A model generated the notes under the pieces. It searched no databases, was not told the DNA's origin, and was given only the letters and a program-made list of their open reading frames with translations. A stretch of DNA of 64,000 nucleotides. It comes from Sclerurus mexicanus. Its lineage: Eukaryota > Chordata > Aves > Passeriformes > Furnariidae. A program made the position numbers and the translations under genes. This document shows, piece by piece, positions 50,397 to 59,820 of the stretch. The stretch lies in assembly GCA_013396755.1 (NCBI GenBank), contig VWZF01002475.1, positions 510,902 to 574,901 on the forward strand, in the 5' to 3' direction. Positions within the stretch are counted from its first letter, which is position 1, and the number at the start of each line of letters is the position of its first letter.

Positions 50397-50654
50397 TGAT
50401 GTCAGATCCTATTTCCAGTGCATCGTTTCACTTCAGCCGCCATGGATTTTATATCCATATTGTATGAACAGTCTATCAAGTACTTTATCCTTTTCTGGAG
50501 TGAACAAATCCTCAGCAAAAAGTCCACACTGTTTTGACTTGTCCTTTTCAAAAATACTTTCTGTGAAATGATTTACTGTGTGATTCAGATAAGAATCAGT
50601 TTTCAGTGATGATATGCATTTTAATTCCTTTTTTTCTACATTATAAACACACAC
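50397..50654 (-). other. Candidate minus-strand exon with a 73-codon open frame
   Basis: On the minus strand a polypyrimidine acceptor (GTTTCCTTTTTTGAACAG) ends immediately before 50654. From its first base a frame stays open for 73 codons, to a TGA at 50433-50435. A GTAAGT donor follows at 50396-50391, and an AATAAA signal at 50363-50358. The translation is mixed, charged and soluble-looking (for example CGLFAEDLFTPEKDKVLDRL), unlike the hydrophobic chance frames elsewhere, including the 150-codon frame on the opposite strand. I do not recognise the protein. It could be a terminal coding exon, a pseudogene piece or chance. Confidence 0.3.
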
Positions 50655-51829
50655 CTGTTCAAAAAAGGAAACACATTAAACATCCCTCCTAGCATTAGAC
50701 ATATTGATTGAAAATTTGTTCTGAGTTGGCTTAAGTGTCAGTAATCTTGACAAGTTTTCCAAGAACTGATAAAATGAGTCCTTGTACTGCTGAAATGAAT
50801 TTTGCGTGGATAGATGTTTATGCTTTTAGCATTAAGATAGCTTCAGGATGTGCCTGGAGAGACAAAGAACAGGCAGATCTTTTAGGGATTTTGAGTTTAT
50901 TTGGCTGTTGGAACTATCTGGGTACTAACCTTCCAACCAGAAGACACAGTGTCCGTAACTGTTATACAGAAATCTTAGGAATTATTTTCAGTATTAATCA
51001 CAACAAAATTGTGAAATTGATTTCCTTTTTTTGATGTAATGTACCAAATTGGGGCATGCCACACATCAGCAGCATCCTCTAATTCTAACCATAAGCAGGG
51101 TGAAATGAGAGTAAGCTGTTGCTTTCCTCAGGGTCCCTCTCCTGCTCCTCAGAAGCTGAGTTTAAGCACTGATTAGACAGATAAATAATTACATAGCAAA
51201 TTGTGATGCTTGAAAGAAAAAGGGTCATTTTGTCTGAAGTTGTGTGTAAGGATGGATGAACAAAAAGCGGGGGGATCTGCTATAACATAAATGGAGCCTC
51301 TGTCCACAGCTGACTACAGCCACAGCATCCTGATTGTTCAGCTGACTGTGCTAGAACAGAGAGGTTCGCCATTGAACTCCAGCACCCGAGGTACTTTCCA
51401 GATAAAGCTACAGTAAACACATGCAAATATATAGGTATAGTGAGGTAATAGCTTTTTTGAGTGTACCAAACCCCCTACTCCAATCCCGTCATTGTAATGC
51501 TGGATGTGTTTGTGTTTGCACATTTGGGGCTGTTGTATTTGTTTTTTAGTGATAAAGAGAGTTTGTTTCAGAGTGTGCTGTAGAGGTAGTGGGCTGCCAA
51601 ATTAAAGCAGGAATTCATAAAGGGGTGCAAAATAAGGATGAAAGAACAAAAAGAGAATGAGCTCTTCTTAGCTTGGTATTTCTTTAATTTCACGTAAATT
51701 TTGCTAAGTAAATATGCCTTAAAAGTGAATAAAATTTTATTTCACTTTAACAAGAGAGTATAAAAGTTAAAAAGGTCACTGTAGTAATAGACTAATCTCA
51801 ATTACCAGGGCAGCCAGTGAAACCCACAA
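50655..51829. other. Non-coding sequence, 1.2 kb
   Basis: No repeat and no convincing exon. A 99-codon + frame at 50735-51034 lacks recognisable features. If the 50397-50654 exon is real, preceding exons of its gene would lie in this direction, but none is identified here. Confidence 0.4.
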
Positions 51830-52020
51830 CTCCCACCTAATCTCATTCGGTGCACACGCAGTGCACCGTTTGATTTCCAACACGGCTAAATGAAATTATA
51901 AAGCAGTGTTAAATTTATTAATCATTTAATTAGCTAAATGTTCCTGCAACTACTCGTGAGATGAATGGCATGTCATTTTCTAATGCAATTTGCCTCTCAG
52001 CCAGGCAGGGTCAGGAGGGA
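51830..52020. other. Conserved-looking non-coding element
   Basis: The stretch has TTATTAATCATTTAATTAGC followed by mixed sequence (ACTACTCGTGAGATGAATGG) without repeats, ending before CAGGCAGGGTCAGGAGG. Dense ATTA/TAAT cores next to E-box- and CpG-containing unique sequence are typical of homeobox-bound enhancers. The call rests on texture and needs cross-species alignment. Confidence 0.3.
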
Positions 52021-55000
52021 AGCTACTGGCATCTTAAATGATCTTTTTTATATTGCACCTTCTATTAAGGGACAGTGTGATATCACTGATTATATTTGAG
52101 TCTTGTACACAAGGCCGGGGAGTTTTCTTGTTATAATAACAGGTTATATTCAAACCAAAATAAAAATGGTAAGATCCGAGGAGTGAACAATTAACCCATC
52201 TGTGACTGTATTTCTCACTGTGGTTTTGCAAGGCAAATCTTTTTCATATTTAACAAGCCAGTGAACAGTGTGGGAAACTACACCAGCAGGTATTAAAGCA
52301 ATGCTCAATCTAGTTTTATTTCTTTAAATTTACTCAGTTGTGAAGGAATTTGTGGACTGAAAATTCTCCCAATGCCAGGTTAGTGTAAGCCGTCTCATTG
52401 ACTCAGAATTTATTTGCACTTTCCCTATTATTGTGGGGGAATCAAAGCCTTTTCTGGTCTGTGCATTCAACAATTGCTCATTTTTGTGGGTTGCTCAGCT
52501 GGGATTTTTGGCATGTTTATGTGTGCATGTCACACCAGGTTGATAGGATTATAATTTTTTTCCTGATGTTTTGTTCTATAATTATTTTTCCACTGCAAAA
52601 ATTAGTGACTAGTAGGATTCAGCAAATCCGTTTGGATTGACACCAGGAGGTGAGCCATGCTGCTTGGAGTGAAGTGTTCCTCAGAAACCTGCAAGTGTGC
52701 TGTGCTTGCGTGAAGCTGAAGGTGCCCAGTTACAACACACAGAAAACAAGGAGGTTTTAAGCTACTTATTTCCCCAGGTTCTTAATAGAATATAAATACA
52801 TTTTCTTTATGCATTAGGGGTTTACTTTCAGATCCTGGAGCATTGTCCTCTGCGTGGTAAGCTCCAAGCCAATGAGAAGATGCACTCAGCTTTGTACATG
52901 CTGAGCACAAAATGCCAGCAACATGTCAAAATATTTGCCTGTACCAAAGTTAAATGACACAGCTAAAAATAAAGCAAGAGGACCTAAAGCAGGAAGCAGC
53001 GGGAGATAATCTTAGCATAAGTGGTAAAAAAAGGCTGTCCGTTATTATTTATAGCACAGAAACATGGAAGCAGTGCCCTGTTGGCTGTGTGCTTCACGTG
53101 CAGCTGATAAATAACTGGCCAAACCCAGATCCACACAACTTAATCAAGGCTTCTAAGATACGAGTTGTCACCCTTGGTGTTGGGCAGAAACCCAGTGCAC
53201 TGGCAACCACCAAGGGGTCGTTCAGCTCAACTTCTGGCTCAGCTTGTGAAAGTGGTGTCAAACTCCACTGCAAAAGGAGGACAAGAGGAACCCCATTTGC
53301 TCAAAGGTTGTTTTTTAGCTGTGTAATGTTGGATGGGGTAACCCTGATGTGTGTTGTTAGCCATTTAGTTGTGTTTGAGACAAACAGGTGACTCAGAGGG
53401 CAATAACTAGTTTATGGTGAGGAGTTCTGATCTCATGTTGAAAACAGGCAGTGAATGAGATACTTTCATTTTTTAGCGTGAAGTCCTGTAGCACAACCCA
53501 GCATGTTTTGGAAAGCTGTGAAACTTGAGTGGACTCAGCCTTTTTCTGAGCCCTATGTACTTTTTTTTCCCCTGCAAGCTCTGTGGATGGTGTTTTACTT
53601 GTGCATTATTTGGGAGATACAAAGTGCACCCCCTTGTAGGGAACGAGCAGAAAGACCAAATGTTGATGCACAACTTGGGCAGGAAAACATGCTGGAGAGC
53701 TGCTATGCACAGCTTTTCCCCTGGTACCCTGCACCTGCTCTTCATTAGTGCTAATGAATCCAGAAAGTAAAACATTTTGTACTAGTGAGTCATATTGTTC
53801 TCTCTTGGCTGTGACTTCACTGCAGATCAAATTAAGTCAAAAAAGCATTTTTGCAAAGGCTTTAATTTCTTTTCCTGGGACACTTTGTGTCTTGGGATAG
53901 GTCACTTAGCACCTATGGGATGTGGGATGGTGTCCCATTAACTTCTTTCTCATTAGCAAATCTTTTGATTTAAGCTGGGAGATGTGGGGCTTCCCTGAGA
54001 GCTTTAATTCCCAGCCCACATGCAATTTCTGTATTTTTCACTTCCCTGTTTGTAGATGTATAATCATACATGGGGAAAATGTTGCGTAGCTAAATCTCCA
54101 GTGCTTGTACAGCACTATAGGAATCTGAGGAAGAAACAGAGCTTGTAAGTCAAAGTTGGTATTAATGTTACTTAGAAATTAGAAGTGTTGTCACAAAGAA
54201 ATCAGAGAATTTGGATTATGTGTAGGTTACTTTTTTTACTTTTCTTTTGCTACTAATTTAGGTCAACTATGCTCTTAGTCACACATTTTTTGGCTGTCCA
54301 TGGGCAATTTGTGTCTGTTTTTCTCCCAGTATCACACTACAAAAATCAAAAGTTTTGAAAACAACGATCTGCAAATGTAAGGATTTGAGAGATGGCCACT
54401 TTTTAAAATAGCCTCTGCTTTCATGAAGGCAAGGTTCCTTATGGCCAGTGCTTTTATTGCAGGGATTGTGTCATCAGCATATCACTAGGCTATGTGTGTG
54501 TGTGTGTGTGCGGAGCTGTGGGTACACACAGCAGCTTTGCTTTTGAGCATCTAAACAGCACCGCTGATCCATGCACTGTGCAGGCTGCAGTACGTGAACA
54601 TTACCTATTACATGCTACGTGTTTATAAAGAGCTTTATTTTCTGAATATTTAGTAAACAGACCTAGTTAGACACTTTGCTGGTAGCAAACCGCAAAGCAA
54701 TATTCCTCTCCTTGTCTGAGTTCAGGGCAGAAAAATACAGGCTGCTGGGGCTTCATCCGTTGGGTTTCCATTCACATTTTTAAACATGTTAAATATTTCT
54801 GGTTAACCAGTTAAAACGGTGAGATGAACATGATTGCTTTTAGATTGCAGCTATAACATCAAGTGAATTTTATAATAAGAAGCCATTTTTTTTTTCCCCC
54901 TGCCGAGCTGCCCTTGTGGCTGCTGGTCTGACTTTGAGGTCCTCATTATTGTGGGTTTAAATGAAGGATGTTCATCCAGGCAGGGCGGGGGAGGCCAATA

Positions 55001-55129
55001 GACATCGGTGCCGTTATCTGGTCCTTCTATCAGGCCAAGTGACAGGCTTCTCAGGGAAGAATGCAAAGCTCATGGTGGAGACCTCAGCCTGACACAGAAG
55101 GTGACTCCCCTGACTCTAACCTTGAAAGG
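52021..55129. other. Non-coding sequence with a 145-codon chance frame
   Basis: A + frame at 52954-53391 (145 codons) has a balanced composition, but no domain is recognised, and no acceptor or poly-A arrangement singles it out. An acceptor/donor pair (GCATTAG at 52817 and GTGGTAAGC at 52855) brackets only 38 bases. No interspersed repeat is seen. Confidence 0.4.
54493..54510. repeat. (TG)9 microsatellite
   Basis: Nine uninterrupted TG units, the only clean dinucleotide microsatellite of this length seen in the window. Confidence 0.9.
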
Positions 55130-55290
55130 AAAAAGTTCCCACTTTATTAAAATGAATTTCGAAAGGGCCGCTCTGACAGCTGCATAATTAAATATTGGAG
55201 TGTCAGCGATAATTTATTCTGCTCGCATTTGGTGGTCAGAGCCTGCTCACTGTAGGGTCAGCAAGCACAGTGACAGAGCCAAGGATACAC
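55130..55290. other. Conserved-looking non-coding element
   Basis: Unique, repeat-free sequence with TTTATTAAAATGAATTTCG, GCATAATTAAATATTGG and GCGATAATTTATTC, with isolated CpG kept inside AT-rich context. Retained CpG in AT-rich single-copy DNA hints at constraint or low methylation. Conservation is untested. Confidence 0.3.
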
Positions 55291-56244
55291 TGGATTACGG
55301 GGCCCTTTACCTGCACGAGTGAAAGGAGAGACTGTAATTTTTGTTTAAATAGAGAAAACAAAGCAGCAAGGAGATGAGCAGGCTGTGAAGTGCTCTTAGT
55401 AGCTGCCTGATAAAAATTATTAGGTATAACGTTGAAACTTGTGCCAAAACTGCTTTGTCTGGCTCCAGGTGCTGTGATTTTTCCCAGCCTTGCCTCTTTT
55501 GGGATCCAGTTTGCCTGCTAGGACCAGTTCCTGCTGTCTTCTCTAGCATGCATGTTAGGAACAAACCCAGCAACAGTCAATACAATGTGCATCCTCGCTT
55601 AAAAACATTTTTTTGTAAAATTATGTAAATGGCCATGAATATGTATGATACAAGTTTGAGATAGAGAGTGGAGGGAGTTCACATTGATCCTGTTCTCATT
55701 CCAAGTGAAACATTAGCCATGAATATTCTTTTCAGAGGGCAGTGGCTGCTGGAAATCTAACAAGCAGTTTTCCCAGAACAAGTTTAAATAAAATGGCTAC
55801 GTGCCCTTATGCCCAGTCAGAAAGCAAGAAAGGTCACGCTGGGAGCAGGGCTTTCGTCTGATGGGCATCTCCTTTGGAGGAGGTTGTTGGGACAAGGCTG
55901 TCGCTTTTCACTCTTAGGTTGCTGGTAATTGAAGCTGACATACCAAAAATATACCCTTTTTGCACACACCAGTCTTTCAGCAAGAGCACATTGCTCACAC
56001 AAACAAAATAATTTGCAAAGGCATTTTGTTTTTCTCTTTCCTGCTTCAGCTATGCAACACCTATTTTTCCACATTTTCTTTGGAGCCTGCTTGAGTGGAT
56101 ATGTTACTAGAGCTCAGGTTTACTAGTTTTCGTCTTAAAGTCATGTAGCTTTTAGCATTAGCTTTTACAGAAGAATTTACTGAGCTCCTTCAGGACCTTC
56201 ATGGTTGCTGAATGAAAAGCTGACCTTATTATGAAGGATGAATG
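55291..56244. other. Non-coding sequence, about 950 bp
   Basis: Frames of 60-88 codons on both strands overlap one another and show no domain. No repeat or splice pair is recognised. Confidence 0.5.
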
Positions 56245-56420
56245 CTGGTTTTGTGGCTCAAACACTGGATGTGAACCCAGTGTCCTCAGCTAAATTTTTA
56301 AACCACCTTTAAACTGTGACCCAGAAGGTCTTTCTGTGACTCAGTTCCTCATCGGTAAAATGGGACTAACTGTGTGTTTCATGGGATTGCTGTGAGAATA
56401 AATACCTCGGTGTTTATACT
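56245..56420 (+). repeat. MIR-type SINE fragment (ancient, tRNA-derived core-SINE)
   Basis: The core and 3' part match the MIR consensus in order. 'ctgtgac' plus 'cag' words lead to 'cctcatcggtaaaatggga', then 'catgggattgctgtgagaat' and 'aaatacctcgg'. The 5' part (about 56245-56320, GGCTCAAACACTGGAT) fits the MIR head only loosely, so the start is approximate. MIR and its amniote relatives stopped moving long before birds arose. A copy this readable is old but well preserved. Confidence 0.8.
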
Positions 56421-57344
56421 CAGTTTTTATCTTGCTGAGCATAAAAGAAAATCCCTACTTGTGTTTCTGCCTTCTTGTTTGAAGAAAGACCATGAAAGCA
56501 TCTTTGTCTGCTTGATGTCAAGGTACAGACTCTTAAAATGACACTTGAGCATCTTTAATGTAATTCTTTTGGACTCCAGTCAGTCATGTTTCCGTTGCTT
56601 AGATCTCTGCACCCACCTATACCTCCTCTAGTTACCTTTGCTGTATGTTGTAATGGGGAATGTTCTCTCTCCACATGGGAAAGTTGTGTTGGTTGTATGA
56701 CATTTTACCCCTATTAAGCAGCCATGTTCGAATATGTTCTGAAGTGGTTTGTTGAAATTATGATGGTCAGGTGGAGAGGGGGAGAGAGCATTTAACATTC
56801 ACAGTTAGAAGCAGAAAACAAATATCCATGCTGGCATACAAGGAGACATATATAGTCATGTCTGGTGTCAGATTTCTGGTTTTCTATTTTTTTGCAAGCC
56901 TGATTTTGTCTGGAAATGTCTTAACTCTGCCATAGTGGCTGCAGTGCATGCTGCAATTACACAGAGCTGGTTTTGTAAAACTGGATTTAGGGGTTTTTTA
57001 AGTAATTGCTTATGGGCAGAGTTTTGCACCAACACCTAAAGGTAGAACCAGTTATGGACAGGTGTTGGAGTGCCCAGCTGACCCACCTGCAGAGGGGTGG
57101 GGTGTAACTGGTCCCAGCACGGGGAGGAGCTGCCGCAGGGATGGGAAGTCAGCCTGCGAGGCTTGACAAACACGTTGGGTATATGTCATTGTCAGTCGAG
57201 TCAGGCTGGGGACAGGGCTGTGGTTTAAAAATGATAACCAAGCTTCATAAATCAGAATGCTCCTGCTGCAGTCCAACTTCCTTGGAAAGTCTTTGAATTT
57301 GGGTAGTGCATACTAATAAATGAGCATTGGCACTGACTAAATGC
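56421..57344. other. Non-coding sequence, about 920 bp
   Basis: Nothing is identified. A GC-richer patch at 57050-57230 yields a 74-codon minus frame without features, just upstream of the CpG cluster. Confidence 0.5.
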
Positions 57345-57460
57345 ACGAGCTGAAGCTGCGCGGGGCCGCTCGCTCCGGCAGAGCTCCCTTAAGGATGGAT
57401 GAGCAGCTTCCATCGCCAGCACCGAGCCGGGAGACAGCGGCGGTGACTAAAACAAGCTGT
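57345..57460. promoter_or_regulatory. Short CpG-rich cluster
   Basis: About 11 CpG in 100 bp (GCGCGGGGCCGCTCGC, CACCGAGCCGG, AGCGGCGG) stand out from AT-rich surroundings. No TATA box, GT donor or start context was settled. It may be a small promoter, an enhancer core or a GC-biased patch. It directly precedes the ancient repeat at 57535. Confidence 0.33.
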
Positions 57461-57534
57461 CCCTCCAGAAAGGGAAAAGTCAGAGTGATTACAAGTTGAC
57501 CTAATATTTTTTGGCTTTCAAGATAAACTTTATG

Positions 57535-58110
57535 GGCCTGATTATGCAGAAAGTATTAGGCTGTGGCACGGAGCCTAAGCCAGAGGGTGAACTCCCGGTG
57601 CTGTTGAAGTCAGTGGCAAAACTCCCATCAATTCAGCAGGATGAGGATTTCATCCAGAGTTCACAGTGGGATAATTAGTGTCAGCTCAATACTGGTAAAG
57701 CACAAGTAAATCTGTCCTGCTTGTAGCTTGCAAACTTCAACAAACAGCTTAAGGCTTGGCTGGAGTTGTTTTTATTTTACTTTGAGATACAAACCTTCAA
57801 CAGCAGAACTTTAAAATGAAAGCCCATTACTACTTTCATACCATGCTCATTGTTCTCAGTGTGGGAAATTTCCTCTGGATGCACTGACCTTCAAAACAAC
57901 AGGAGGAATGATATTAAAAACGTGGTGTTAAAGATGGTAACTGTGAATTAACATCCCAAACTCCATTTCAGCATTGCTGTTTTGAGCTTTGTGTAGCATG
58001 CAGGCGGCTGCTCGGCTCACACAATATCCCAGGGATTTCACTGGGACTCTGCATGTCAACAGTAATCTATCTTCATGCTGCATGATTCAGGATCAGGTCA
58101 TTAGTTTATA
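57535..58110. repeat. Decayed ancient amniote repeat, perhaps with inverted ends
   Basis: It opens with TGGGCCTGATTATGCAG and continues with 'tgttgaagtcagtggcaaaa' and CTCCCATCAATTCAGCAGG. A second matching part at 58030-58105 has TTTCACTGGGACTCTGCATG and ends in GGATCAGGTC. The two outer ends are roughly inverted copies (CCTGATTATGCA against TTCAGGATCAGG). These words match a repeat family I know from turtle and crocodilian genomes, so this is either one 570-bp relic or two separate copies. The class is not certain. DNA-transposon-like is the best guess from the inverted ends. Confidence 0.5.
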
Positions 58111-59349
58111 CTTAGAATTAAATATTCAGTTTGATTTTAGCTCTGTGAAATGAGAACCGAATATATAACACCTGATTTCTGAGAGCCTTGTAGTTTTGCA
58201 AGTCTCTAAAATCCATGAACACACAGAAAGTGCTTTTGCTCCTCTGCTCCTGAAATGATTATAGTTGGAATGTTATTGAGATTATAGTTTTCTTTAGATG
58301 TCTTGGATTATTTTCTAAATCCATTTCTAACCCCATTTCTCCGTGGCACTTAAATAAATGAGAAGAAATGAAAGATTTTTAATTTCTAAGAGAAAATGCA
58401 AAATTATTTCCTAAGCGCCTCCTTTCATCCTCTCAGATTTCCTCAGAAAAAGAATATGATGACATCCTGATAGCTATGAAACCAAAAGAGCGCTGATTTG
58501 TACTTTGTAGGGAAATATGGTCTGAAATTACATGTCTAATGTGTAGCAATTTTTAGCTGAATATCTATGCCTGGTTTCCTAGTAAAGCGGAGTTTGCGTT
58601 GGACACACACAGACTGAACTGAGTAATTTTAATTTAATTGAATCTTTTATGTAGGCATTTTCCTTCTAGGGAACCTTGGCCAGTTATTCGTTTGTGAAAC
58701 TTGCAATAAAATAGCAAGACAGCTCGTCAGGGATGGAAGGAAAGGGGTAATATTTAAATTATGCTGACTTTGAAGACATTGCTTTTGATCCTTTCCTTGA
58801 TTTTTAAAAAAAAAATATATTTTGGTGTTTAGTATTTAAAGATTCCTTTCTGTGATGATTATTTTCTCAAAGCACTTATTCTGTAGAGGCCTGATAGATA
58901 ATTATATCTCATCCAGTGCACTGGTGGGGACAAGAATGCAAAGTATAACAATTAGAATTGTGTTTGCTCACCTTCTTTGTCTAATTTGTGTAATTGTTTT
59001 GGGTGCTTTTCTCCCTGTAAAGGGAGGTCACCTAAAATATCTCTAAATAGTAGCAGTTAATCTAGTGCAAGAAAGGCAATCACAGCACTTGTGCATTGAG
59101 GCCTTCAGCTGAATCAGTTCCCCCAAAATAAAACCTCATTCTGTGAGACAAACCTTGACTTTTTTTAAAGCCTTTCTGGAGTTATCACAGGATGGAAACA
59201 TGTTGGGTTAAAAAGCAACACCAGAACTATGTGGTTGGGTGAGTAGGTAAATCAAGATAGGTTTTGTCTGGAGTTTATTTCAAAGGGATGTAGATTCTCT
59301 GCTCTGAAACTGGAAAGTTTCCATTCTTAGTTTTTGTAAGTTATTTTCA
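58111..59349. other. Non-coding sequence, 1.2 kb
   Basis: AT-rich, with an A10 run at about 58805-58814. No gene or repeat family is recognised. Confidence 0.5.
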
Positions 59350-59820
59350 ATTTTCGTAATTTTAGACGAAACCTTTAACAGAAAGTGTCGGCCAGCAGAA
59401 AATTACCATATTGAGCTGAGGGTAGCACACAGTTCATCATCCCTCGCCTGACCCTGCGCTGTTTACTCTGCTGGGCTAGGAGCAGTGGCCGGCCAAGCTC
59501 TGCTAGTCAGAGTGTATTACCCTGTCAGGGAGAGGCCAGGCTGCTCGGATTCACCCTGAACAAATTACATACCTCACTACATCTCCGAGCAAGGTAGCAG
59601 GGTTATAACTCAGTCTAAGCACCATTCACTCTTCTATTACCTTCATAACCAAGGTCATACTAATCAACTCAATTACCAGTCCTCTTGGACATTTTCATAA
59701 TGTTTTCTGCTAGTTGCTCTCCTGTGAAAATCTCCCGGTCTAAGCAAATTAATGCCATTTTTATAACTATCCGCATTTCAGGTACAGTGATCATCTTTCA
59801 AAAGGCTGCTTCATGGCAAC
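59350..59820. other. Conserved-looking non-coding element
   Basis: About 470 bp of unique sequence with alternating GC-rich (CAGTGGCCGGCC) and AT-rich (AAGCAAATTAATGCC) parts, no repeats and several isolated CpG. One of the longest such blocks in the window. Conservation is inferred from texture only. Confidence 0.3.

Noticed and set aside
50119..50571. 150-codon + frame with hydrophobic segments as a membrane protein
   Set aside because: It lies antisense to a more protein-like minus frame, and its hydrophobicity is what the complement of a charged frame gives. No domain or splice context.
52954..53391. 145-codon frame as an exon or retrogene
   Set aside because: No family resemblance, no poly-A remnant, no flanking duplication and no splice pair. 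Kept only as a note.
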